Shown one piece after another: positions 24,881 through 35,975 of a DNA stretch of 64,000 nt. The DNA is from Edolisoma coerulescens (taxonomy: Eukaryota > Chordata > Aves > Passeriformes > Campephagidae). Location of the stretch: contig VWZW01002585.1 in assembly GCA_013397115.1 (NCBI GenBank), positions 2,975,297 through 3,039,296 on the forward strand, read 5' to 3'. Position numbers and translations under genes: made by a program. Numbering within the stretch: the first letter of the stretch is position 1; every line of letters starts with the position of its first letter. Below the pieces are notes generated by a model. That model made no database searches. It had not been told where the DNA came from and saw nothing but the letters and a program-made list of their open reading frames with translations.

Positions 24881-27239
24881 TATCATCCACTTCTATTTCG
24901 TGATGCTATTCATTAGAACTTAGGAATTATTAAGCAAGCTATTAGGCTATAATTAAGGAAGTGGTGTCTGAGTATGAAGAGGTCCAAGTGAAAACTTATG
25001 CAGATAGCTAAAAGTACTGTCTAAAGATTTCTAGAGTTCAAGCTGAAAGTCTGTCCTGAGGCTGAACAAGCTCAAGGAAGATTCCTAGATGGCTTTACTT
25101 TGACAAAAGCAGAGAGATGGCTTTGTCAATTAATGAGGGTAATAACATGGCTGGTTACTGAAGTAGTTTTATCCTACCCAGCTGCATTATCTCTCTTGCC
25201 CAAATTAAGCTGAAGCCTCCTTTTTCTCATCCATAAGCATTTTTGATGTAAGAGCTTAAAGACGTGCATGTTAGGAATGTTTTCTATGGAAGTATATAGC
25301 AAGCAGTGTGCAACCATTTTTTCAGGAACAGTAGTTTTTTCCCCATGTGTGGACAGAGACTGGTCTTCCTGCTGTATCATGGTCATATATGGTCATATAA
25401 ATAATATGATTTATCTTTATATTAATCATATATTGAAGACATAATTATAAGGCATAACCATGTAATGCAGAACAGTTTATCTCTGAACCTTACAGCTGGC
25501 ATCTTGTGAGCAGTCATCAAATTGTCTGTGTTTTCTTCCTGAGGAGGGAACAAAGTCTTAGCACTGTTGTGTGTTTGTGCTCTGGTACTCTCCTGTGATC
25601 CACTTTGTTTTAAAGACAGCTGATAGATCCCACAGTGTCAGTGCTGATGAGACTCTCCTTCCCCTGACCATAAGGACACCATCCATCAGTGCCATCAAAA
25701 CTATCATCCTGCTTCACATTTGTGAGGGAGTTGTGTGAAGTGTTTACACCTCATAGTTTCCCAGTAAATGACAATAGACATCAGTTTGTATCAATCTCAT
25801 GAGTTTGAAACTTTCATGAAGATGAATGGAGTATGTCACATCAAATAAGTTCAGTGCCCTCCACTACTGCATAGGGATCCTTTCAGAGTTCCGCCTTTGT
25901 GGAGCGCATTTCACCTGCATTGAGCATAGATATTGAAGTAGTTGTGCTGCTTCAGTCAAAACATTCATTGTTAGGAGAACATATTGGTGTCATTTACTGC
26001 AGGCTGCTGTGCTTTTTATGGGTATTTGTAATCTTTAATCAAGTGGAATATTAATAACATTGCATTATTTTATATTCCTGTGTTTGCAAAGCTTACACTG
26101 TTTTACCTTTTCAAAAAATAGAAAAGGCTGTATTGAGCTAATTTTCTTTTGCATGTATGATTTCACACATTTTTCTGTCAATGTCACATGAGTAGATTTG
26201 GGTCAAATTTGTGTTAATTTGCTGTATTGGAAGTGAACTTTAGGAAGTTTACACAGTGGGAGCCTGTGGGAACATTTCTGCACACACTGAAACATTTACT
26301 GCTTTTGTTTTAAACCCCTTGACTTTGGTGTAACTTAGTTAACCTCGTTTGTAATATAGAACACCATTTTAGGATGAGGGAAGTAGTGTGTGAATAGAAA
26401 AAATGGTTAAAAATGAAACACTGTTTCTGAGTGATTTTCCTCTTCTGCAGAAATGTGCACATAGGAAACCTAGGACTGTGTATGCTGCTTCTGGCCACAT
26501 GATCTGTTAAGGCTTTCCAGAACCAGTTTTCTACAAGTCCTTATTTTTAAAGCAGAAGCACTAAGTAGTGAGACCTACCCTGAAAACTGAAATTCATTTG
26601 TCTGGTAGCATAAACTGAGCAAAAATGTTCCCCACATAGTATGGAAAGCTTGCTAGCAACTTCCTTTTATTCAGAGTCTATCACTCTTTTTCATAACGGA
26701 TTCTCAGAATATCTTAAGAGCAGATTATATCTGCACATTTTCTATTTCCTTCTGTGGTGCATCTTTTCTTTCTCGAAGTACAGCTAAATCTTGCCCTTCT
26801 GGTTTTGCTAACCCTTATTTTGTCTCACACTTGAAATTGTATTATAAATTCCATGTGGCAGGGCCTATTCCTTCTTATGGTAGTCTAAAGTGCCAAGAAG
26901 AATTTCATCTTGTATAGAGGTGATAAATGGTTAAAGACTTTTTAAAAAACCATTTGGTTATACGCAATTCAGTGGATGACGTTGATGCTGAAATGCATGG
27001 TTCAAACGAACAGGCTGTGTGACGCATTCACATCTTAAATGATCCTAAACATGAGATTTTCAGGCCAATATAACAAGCCAAAAGAAGTAGAAATGTAATG
27101 ATATATTTTTAATGTAAATAATAGCAAGACAAGTTTGAATTATGATAGTGTTACCTCGCTGATGGAGTGGCGTGCTTCACTCATCAGAAAGAAGCCGCAT
27201 TGTGATATAAACAAGCAATTAAGCTTTGATAGTAAATGT
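24881..27239. other. No gene seen
   Basis: Plain AT-rich DNA. A 70-codon frame at 25174-25386 (-) and a 62-codon frame at 26310-26498 (-) have no motif. A direct GGTCATATA duplication lies at 25381-25400. Confidence 0.5.
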
Positions 27240-27810
27240 GACAGGGGTTTAACAAGGTTTGTTGGCAAGGTACCCTTGATTTTTTACTGCATAGAGGACA
27301 GGGTCAGACAAAACTGTCAGGAAGGCAGTTTTGTCTCCTGTTGAGTCATGAGGTTCAGAATAGTTCCTCTTGCTTTCCTCAGAGAGGAGTCTGGATCCAC
27401 TTCTAGTCTCAGATTTGGTCAATGGTCTATGACTATAGGATTAGATGTGCACAGCCAATCCTTAGGCCACTTAGCTAAGAAGTCAAAGTTTATCATGCTA
27501 TTAATCACTTAGTGAGGATCTGTTGTGGGAAGTGATCTCTTGACCTGGAGGAGCAACCTTGAGAGATATCCCTGCTCAAGGAGAGATCCTGGAGTGCAGC
27601 CCGCTGCCGAACAGGAGAGCTCCACGGGCCCTGGGCTGGCTGCTATTTATAGAAAAAGGTGAGTGACTTATGGCCGTATTTGCAGACCAGCAGGACATCT
27701 GGGTCACCGCTCCAGACAGCCCTTGGCTACCATGTCCAGAGTAAGATGGATGCAGCTATCACAACATCCACTGGTGGTTGTGGCTTAAGCTGGGAGGCAG
27801 GAGCGCACCA
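27240..27810 (+). mobile_element. Possible LTR-retroelement-type repeat, unclassified
   Basis: This block differs from its surroundings: less AT-rich, with CpGs concentrated at 27600-27720, and many words I associate with interspersed bird repeats (CAGACAAAACTGTCAGGAAG, GTCTGGATCCACTTC). It holds a perfect 11-bp hairpin (27306-27336) and a TATA-like CTATTTATAG near 27641 followed by GTGAGTGAC, an LTR-like or promoter-like layout. I cannot name the family or fix the ends. It could instead be a non-coding exon with promoter. Confidence 0.3.
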
Positions 27811-28224
27811 CGATTAAAGAAAGTTTACAGCAGAGTGAGGAATAGATCTCAACTTCTCTAGATTTCAGCCAAGATAAAAACTTTAATTCTTTGTGCCTCA
27901 TCCTCTGCTTTTCTGTTTGGTACAAGAGTTTCTCTCTTTGAATCCTGTGATCTTTTAATTAAGACACTTCTACAAATGATTTCAGTTGTTTTACTGAAAG
28001 ACAGAAATTTGTATGATATTACTCATGTCTTTAAACAAGAGAAAACAAAGAAAGAAAACTGTTGTCATGTAAAATCATGCTAGTGTTCATACCTTTATCA
28101 GCAGTGTAAAAATTTCTTGGTTCATCTTCTGGCTACATGTGGAAATGTGGCTTGGTTACTGTGGAGAGCCCTGACAAACATAGAGTTGAAATGCATCTTG
28201 TCTATGTGTGTACAACATAGGTCT
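27811..28224. other. No gene seen
   Basis: AT-rich spacer. Confidence 0.5.
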
Positions 28225-28400
28225 GCTCCCTTAAAAACCTGGGGTTTGAGTTCTGCTGCACAACAAATTACAACTCCTGAGTTAATCCATCTGCAAAATA
28301 TGGCAAATGATACTTGTCTCTTTCTTAATGAGGCCTTGCTGCATAATAAGGGTTATGCAGTGCACAGAATTATTAACGTCAGATGAAGAGCTGCAACTAG
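28225..28400 (-). repeat. MIR-like SINE remnant, antisense
   Basis: The + strand has CCTGGGGTTTGAGTTCTGCTGC, then ACTCCTGAGTTAATCCATCT, GCAAAATATGGCAAATGATA and CTTGTCTC. This follows the reverse complement of MIR (CCTGGGTTTGAATCCTGGCTC..., CTCAGTTTCCTCATCT, GTAAAATGGG.AATGATA, CCTACCTC). It is a second copy of the family at 24745. It lies under an 89-codon chance frame (28117-28386). Confidence 0.5.
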
Positions 28401-29639
28401 AACTCGTGGCTCACTGCCCATCATATTTTTGCTAGGCTAAAGGGTGCTTTACAGATGTAATTTGCTTATGTACTCTGGATCTCTACATAAATTTTTGCGT
28501 GGCATGGAGTATAATGGATGTGATTAACATACAAGAAGTGCCATGGAGCTCCAGGCATGCCTAAAGCAGTTAGGAGCTCAGTATGCCAGGAACAAAAACT
28601 CAGAGTTGGTGTGCCAGGAACTGTGGGGCTCAAGTACCCTTTGTGCAGATTTAGTTCATTCATAGGAATGACTGACTCCTGTTGAAAATGTTGTAAGGAT
28701 AGAGAGGGGGTTACTCTGAGACAGTTATTGGAGGATTGTAGACCGAAGAAATAATGTCTGGCAAAATTAAAAATAGAATTCCTGGATTCTATGAGTTGAT
28801 GGACATCTACTGAAATGGCTTATTCTGAGGCTTTTTATGTTGTTTCTTTGTAGGCAAAATGTCCGTGAATGCCAATGGGATTTTTTTCTGTATAAAGAAT
28901 GCTGGAATACATTGTAGTTAGGAAGAACTGTTTTGCATCAGAGATTGTTGAGGAATGGTTTTGATGGGGAAGTACAGCTTCCAAGGATACTCATAAGTGG
29001 TACAAATCCCCATTAAACAGATCCCTTGTTGATATGAATCGTAAGAATTTTGGCGAATCTGATGTAGATACAATGTATGTGCCAGCTGAGGAACTACTCC
29101 CATGAGAGAGATTCAGTCTGAAATCTGTTAATGGGGGTGGAAAGAAAGTGGGGGCAGCTTCTACTTATGTCTCTCCTGCATTACCTCTTGGATTCCTCAC
29201 ATGGTTGATGGTCTGAAGACATGTGACTGAAGCTGGATCACTTATCTATGGAGAGGGCAGGATAAGAACCATTTATACCTGCTCTCATTTGTCTTCATGA
29301 ATCAGTAACTGCCTAGGCCTTCTGAAGATGTAGGGTTAAGGGGCATTTAATAGTGAGAATTCAGTGTAATTAAATATCTGCTAGTATGTTGCACATATTT
29401 TGTTTTCACTGGAGTTATCAGTAAAGGCCCACATTTCATAAGGTACTAGTACAGTATGGCAGAGATTAGTATATCATAGAGGGAGGAGGAGAGCTAAAGT
29501 ATTATCATATGTAAGCTATTAGTGTAATTATATTTTTAAAGTGGTGCCTTAAATTGGTTACTTGAAGTGAGTTTCCAGTTTATGTAGAGGAAACAGTAGA
29601 AAATAATTTATATGTGAAGGCCTCAGTCTTTTGTTTAAG
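28401..29639. other. No gene seen
   Basis: Nothing recognisable. The short frames at 28466-28663 and 28918-29103 (both -) have no family motif. Confidence 0.5.
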
Positions 29640-30190
29640 TCAACAGCACATAAAGCATTTTAAGTTTGCTTTTTTATTGTTGAAGTCCCATAATCTACAA
29701 ACACTTGGTCATGAAGTAGCTTGTTATTAAAATATAATATCATGTTCATCTGTGATTATTATTTTAATTCAGTGCTCGGTTGACTTATACAAAGCTGCCT
29801 GAACTCTTTCGGTAACCACTCTCCATTCGCCTACATTACATTTAATTTATACCACGATGATAAAAAATTTGATTTATTTTACAACAGATCAGTAATTGTG
29901 CTCTACAAATAAGTCCGTAATGATAATCAACAGCATTTTCAACATAATTTAATTTGTCTTCTCCCGAGAGGTAGTTAAATGCAGTAATAATAACAGTACT
30001 GTTATGGACTCTGCTGCAGTTAATCATGGCCTGAATATGCAGACAGCCCCAATATTGTATTGACAGAAATTAAATTAACCATCAGCTTGGGCAATCAGTG
30101 GCTGTACAGCTATTAAAAGTAATAAAGGCAACAAAACCCAACCATAGCCAATTACATTTTGACATATAAACGAAAAAAGACAGATGTTTT
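29640..30190. promoter_or_regulatory. Strong candidate conserved non-coding element
   Basis: Six CpGs are retained between about 29776 and 29966 (in GCTCGGTTG, TTTCGGTAACC, ATTCGCC, CCACGATGA, GTCCGTAATG, CCCGAGAGG), although the block is otherwise very AT-rich. Homeodomain-type words run throughout (TTTAATTTAT, GTAATGATAATC, CATAATTTAATTTG, GCAGTTAATCATGG, AAATTAAATTAACC), with CCAATTAC near 30150. There is no repeat, no simple sequence and no supported ORF. This mix is typical of deeply conserved developmental enhancers. Conservation itself cannot be seen from one sequence. Confidence 0.4.
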
Positions 30191-33100
30191 TGATTTGAAA
30201 TTTTTATTTCATTGGAAGTAAAGAGGACATATCTTTTCATATACATTATTTCCCATGCCTTAATTAACCCATAATACACATCACAGCCTAGGAATCATAC
30301 TGACATAATGTAATATCACAGGTGTATGTATTCTGCATGCCTCCTAACCCAAACATTTCATTATCTCCATATACAGTGGCTTTGTATAGCATGTTAATGC
30401 AAAGGTATATATCAAAATGCATGGAAAAGACAAGGTGCAATAAACATTCAAAAAAAATTTCAAGAGATTGGGAAAAAAAGTATCTCTGTGGGTGCAGTGT
30501 GGCATGTTTTTCTTAAATTCCTGCTGAGGTGACAAGCAAAACTCAAAATTTCTGAAAAAGTCAGTGACTTAGGTTGGGTTTCGTAGGGGACAAATTAAGA
30601 AAGAGTTATTATTTCCACTGTATATGTGGTTAGCACTTCATAATATTTTTTATTATGCAAAATGAAGTATCCAAAACTTGGTAAAAGTTACTTTTGTGTT
30701 GTGTTCTCTTTAATATCTTTTTTTTTTTTGTCTAGGAAAAATCAAACATTTAAGGGCACTCAAAAGTGGCTAGTTACTTAAATATTAAACTACAAAGTAA
30801 AGCTTAAATACTTATATGCACCAGTATATGTAATATGAAATTATAAATCTTATGTATATTTAAGGGAAATAGAGTAGCTCACACTTAAGGTATCTGGATA
30901 TTTTATCAGGGAGCAATTCTTTTATTTAACAAACCAGATGAGTTACTAGGTAATAAAATCTAAACATATGGATTTGTTTTTAATTTACCTTGTAGTAGTT
31001 TCTATAGGTTTACAGCTTGAAAAGTATGTATTTCATCTTACTGTGATTTATATCTTATGATGAAAACAATATCTCAGGGTAGAAGTGAAATAAAATAGCA
31101 TAATATGCCATTATTCTTAATCAAAATCAAACCTAGCACATATAAGAAGAGTATTTTGAGAATTACAATCTTATCTGTCTCTTTAGACAATGTTTCATAA
31201 TCTTACATAGCTGTTACCTGGTCTATCAATAACTTTCTGGAGAGTTTGAAAAACTTGGCATTTTTACAACCATGTCATGAGTTGACTTTTTCAGACTGAT
31301 GACTAAATACGTTGCATTTTAGAAGGCTGAAGCTTTACAGATCAGAAATGAATTCAGTTGCCTAATCCCATAGGAATCCATAAGCTTAGTTCAGGATCCA
31401 TTGAAAAACATAAATACATGTTTAATTTGACACATACTATTACCAAATGCATATGACTTTTCCAGCTCCTGAGCACTTCTCTGGAAAAGGCCTTAGCCAG
31501 GAGAAGAAAATAATCTTTTATCTCTAAATCTTTTTGCTCCGTAGATTTATTAAATTCAATATAGTTCACTTACATGAGAAAGGAGAATAATCCTGCAGGA
31601 ACTAGGAGATAAAATTATGTGTTTGTGTTATGCAGGTCAAGCTAGGAGCTCAAGGTTTTTAGAAATTCCCTTCTGACCATACAACCCATGAACTGAAGTT
31701 CTTAAAAAGAAATTTTCCCAAGACAAAGGCAGGTTTTAGAGGAGCCCTGCCTATACAACTGGAGTGACAGAGAAGATGTTTTCATTTTTTAAATGTTGAA
31801 GTGTCCGTGAGCAGTAGAAAATGAAAGGCCATGTTTCCTAAGGCACTTGCTGGCCGTTACCAGGCCCTAGTGAAGCCCCAGGTTCCCTCTTGTGACACTC
31901 CTGCAGACTTCAGATCACCTCTGTGGCAAACCCCAGTGCACAAGTAATAGCCAAGTTCCCCCTAGACAGAAGGTCATGAGAGACTTTCCTTCTTCAGCCA
32001 CTGAATTTCACAAAACATCTAGGAATTTCATGATCTTTAAAAGTTTTACTCTTTCAAGTGTAACTGCATTTGGCCAATGGTTTGAAAAGGTGCAGAGACT
32101 GACATGTATGTGGGAGAGATTTCTCTTATTCCATAAAAAAGCAGCCAGAGGCCAATCCTTTCCAGCCATTTTGAAGACAGTTATTCTGTAGTATATGTGA
32201 CAGATCACAAGGTTATAAAGACTTAATTGGAGCTCATGTGCAATCTTTGCAGACAACATGTCCTTGCCTCACCTGTTAACAGGCTAAGTATAGTTAAATT
32301 TCTTCAAAGACAACATTTTGGTTTATCATTTTGGTGTATATTACACGTAGCATGTGCACTTCTAAACATGAATGTAACAATATGCTGTCAGTTGTTAATG
32401 TTTATATGTAGGTTGGGTTTAGGTATGGCATGTAATGACAAAATTCAGACTTCCTTAAGTTGTACAGGATTGACAAATTCCTTTTCTAGCTATGTTTCTG
32501 AGCTTTAACTTTCTTAGTCTTTAGAAATAACTTTCTTTCCTAAAGAACAATGATTTTGTAAATAGGTAGCAAATGAGGGCCAATATCTATTATGACACTT
32601 CTTACCAGGAAAGACAGATATATCATTCATGGCTATTTCAGTGATGAGTTATCTTTTCCCTCCATAGCCATGAAGATACATGTCATAACAGAGATCAGCT
32701 ATCATTGTAATGCAATTTTCCTTTATGCAGCATGTGTCGTAAATGGTGTTGATTGCTGACAGAAACTCAGAGGGTGGGAGATATGACTCCTGGTACTCCC
32801 AGGGCAAGAAATACAACTTAGGCAACAGTGAATATTATATTTGATGCATATTTGCTTTCATCCTATAACTTTCTTCCAGGTTGTCTCCTGTCTCCTTTAT
32901 GTTTCCATGAAGCAATCTACTGCATTAAAATGCAGTCTGGAAATTTTGCTCCCTCAAACACTACATGATCACTCATATTTGTTCAGAAAAGTGGGATACA
33001 GAACATTAAACTAAGCAGCAGGTTGGTACTGTATTAATTGTAAATTGATTCAGCAGGATGGGAGTCCTAATATAATTATGAGGGTCTTTTGGAAAATAAG

Positions 33101-33469
33101 ACCAATCTTATCTAGCATACCAAAAGAAAAGGCTACTTTTTGCTTACACAGCATTAAATTGAACATCTCAGCCCCAATCATCCCTATATTTCTAGAAATG
33201 GAAAAACTTACCATCAATAAGATAAATCTAGGAAATCCATGTTTGGTTACCAGTGCCAGCAGCAAATGAATTGTTCTTTCTTCTGGCTCTTAAATTGTAG
33301 TAATCTAGGCTAACAGATATTTTGATATTAAGAGCAACCAAGTAAACTGATCCAAAACCAAACCTAACCTGAGCTTAAACAAAAAGCCTTCCAATGTATT
33401 TCTAGTAGTTTTTCTTTCTGTGAAAGTTTTCTGTTAATTGTTCTTATTGGACATGTTGCTTATTATAAT
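30191..33469. other. No gene seen
   Basis: AT-rich DNA. A T-run lies near 30719-30729 and AT-rich stretches at 30780-30860. Antisense frames at 31354-31569, 32008-32259 and 33050-33265 and sense frames at 31892-32508 (up to 99 codons) overlap each other without domain features. A GC-richer patch at 31850-31990 is not recognised. Confidence 0.5.
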
Positions 33470-33700
33470 TACTATTTATGGATAACATAAAATGAGAAAA
33501 TATTGACATTGAATGTCCACTACTTTCAACTGTTACCTTAATTCTTTCACTCTGATATTGACAATCTTAATATTGTGTCATCATGTATTTATCTCGAGTT
33601 GTCTTGGACAATAAATAACTGTTTTAGAAGAATTTATCGAGAAGAATAAATGTTGAAAATAATACGATTGTATGCTTTTTATATACAAATACACATATGT
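33470..33700. promoter_or_regulatory. Weak candidate conserved element
   Basis: AT-rich block with CpGs in ATCTCGAGTTG, TTATCGAG and ATACGATTG within about 75 bp (33590-33668), and TATTGACAATC, GGACAATAAAT (SOX-like) words. No ORF or repeat is seen. Compositional evidence only. Confidence 0.2.
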
Positions 33701-35509
33701 TATGTAACTTTGCTGTGTTATTAAATGTGCTTGAATTAAAAAATATTTGTTTAAATTAACAATTAAGAGTATACCTATAAAAGAAACAGAGAGGTTAGAG
33801 TGAAGTGAAATGTATCATGAAGTAATTGTGAGTCAGAACAGAAAACTGTTTAAATGATCTGAAATTTTTGCTGAAAAATAAAAGCTATTGCTTCATGTTC
33901 CTTCTTTCCTTTTTTTTTTCCTAATAGCTAAGTTGTAAGTGATACTTGATTTTATTTTGAGAATATAATGAGGCCCAATTAATATGACTTCAGTAAAAGG
34001 AAGACTGGCTTTTTGTTGGAAAGGTCACTAAATATTCCTACACTTCATAGTTTTATGATTTATTTTTTTAAAATAAATTATTCCTTTTATTCCTCCCATC
34101 ATTTCTGGAGTTGAGAAGTATTGACTATATATTTGGTCTATGCTTTTGAACTTTGACACCTTCTCTCAATTCATTGACACATGAGCAAGGTAGAATCTAG
34201 GAGACCTTCCTGAATATCCTGGAAAATTGTAGACTGGAAGAAACAACTGCTTCAGGATGCATATCTTGTTCAGGTTGCTATTTCTGTCCAACAGTTTATT
34301 TTGGTCTAACATTAATTAAAACATGCCCAGGCAGGTATGTAAGGAAACTCAAAAGCTGTGGACATAAACTGGTACCGGTATTTCACATTGCACCCGCTCA
34401 GAGAGACAGGACATAAACCCATGTGAGTAAATCTGTAGTATTGGAGTAAATCAGTCAATAATTTGGGGATTAATTAACTTTCAGTAAATAAAGAATCTTA
34501 TCACACTTTCCTTGGTAGTGAGGTTGTTAAGGCAGGTGCCACAGCTGCAGTTTCTGTTACCTAGACTGCACTTTTGAGATATCCAGTTACTTGCATTATT
34601 ATTGACATTCTTTTACATGAATGCATCTACCCTCTTGCTCGCAGGAAGCGCCTTAGGAATCAGAGATAGCATTTGACTGGCTCTAGACCTGCAGGCTGGC
34701 TGCCCAAACATACACATAACTAGTGGGAAGAAACAAATCATTTGTAAGCAACAGTTGAGCACTAAGCATCACCCTTGTTATGCTGGTATTGTCTGGAAAC
34801 CAGAGTGGCAACAGATCAAAACAGAAAACCGCAACTTGAAGAAACAACATGTTATTTTGATAGCTCTTGTTTTAAGAATGCAAGCACATAGCAGCTTGAT
34901 TTCAAGCGTGTTGTTGTTTTAAAACCATACCAGCTGAATGATCCCTTCTCTGGACAAGATTTTTGTATTACCTGTCACTTCCATGACTTCTGTTCATTTC
35001 CAAAGAGTACTAATGGACATGCATCCTTAATAATCTTTTATGGCCAAGTAGTTGCTTGACTTAAACATCTGATACAGGAATCTGATCCTTCTCCTGTATA
35101 AATTTTGCCATAATTGCAAAACTGTTTTCCAACTCAAAAGGCACAAAGAGAAGATTTGTCCTGTAAGCTATGGAATCTCATAAAGAGGTACGAGAGATTA
35201 GAAATCAAAATACTAAAGGTAACATTCAATATAAGGTCTTACTTATTTTCTGAGTATGAGACTTCCCTGGGGAAAAGAAGCAATGCAGAAAATGCTACCT
35301 CAAACTACTTAATCATCCTTCTTGAAACCTTTTATTAAAACAACTCATGGACATATTATAAACTGCTGCTTTATTGTTTCCCCTTTCACTCTGGCTTTGT
35401 CTTCTGTTCCATTGCAGTATTTCCTTTCCATCCATGACATCATCTTAACCCTCACTAAGGGAAAGGGGAAAAGATACAGAGAGAGAAAGGAAAAAATCCT
35501 CACAAGACA
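33701..35509. other. No gene seen
   Basis: AT-rich, with T-rich words near 33907-33920. Small frames at 35114-35338 and 35322-35567 are not recognised. A single GGTACCGGTA palindromic word lies at 34371-34380. Confidence 0.5.
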
Positions 35510-35547
35510 CCCCTCCCTTTCCTCCCCCCTCCCCCCCTCCCTTTCTT
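35510..35547. repeat. Polypyrimidine tract with G-quadruplex potential on the - strand
   Basis: The + strand is an unbroken C/T run. From 35511 to 35541 it contains C-runs of 3, 3, 6, 7 and 3, separated by T's. On the - strand this gives G-runs of 3, 7, 6, 3 and 3 with loops of 1, 1, 6 and 1, which meets the usual G-quadruplex rule. A further CTCCCCCCTC word occurs at about 35598-35609. A triplex (H-DNA) structure is also possible. Confidence 0.75.
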
Positions 35548-35727
35548 GGCAACAGAAATACCTTTAAGTGTAACATAATTGCAATCTCTCTGCCCTTTCT
35601 CCCCCCTCTGAGACTATTCAGCAAACCCTACAACATACACTTAAATCTTCAACTTCTTAGAGACACTACACGCAGATGGGAAAGATTTGATTAAAATTAC
35701 AGTGCTTTAGGTTCAACTTCACCTATT

Positions 35728-35927
35728 AAAAAAAAAAAAAAAAAAGATCTGGTGGCGGACTTCTTTCCCTGAGAAATAACTAGGCCACGGTAATTACAGA
35801 CAAGGCCCTGCTGAGCACCATGAATAGGATCCCTGGGGTGGTATTTTCCTGTAACCTGTCTATGCAGGGCTGTTGACATCAACATGAATGATAACTATGC
35901 CAGGTTTCCTCTTTTTTTTTTTTTTTT
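35728..35927. other. GC-richer island bracketed by inverted A18 and T16 runs
   Basis: An A18 run (35728-35745) and a T16 run (35912-35927) flank 166 bp that is clearly richer in G/C than its neighbours and contains CpGs (GGTGGCGGAC, CCACGG). Each strand therefore ends in a long T-run that could terminate RNA polymerase III, and the two runs can pair. I see no clear B-box or known small-RNA family. A 62-codon - frame (35697-35885) crosses the A run and is not coding. It could be a SINE-like insert or coincidence. Confidence 0.35.
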
Positions 35928-35975
35928 GGTGGTTGTTGTTGTTGTTTTGTTTTACTTTTTATTATTATTATTCTT
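35928..35975 (+). repeat. GTT / ATT low-complexity tract
   Basis: The T16 run is followed by repeated GTT units and then ATTATTATTATT. Simple sequence. Confidence 0.7.
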
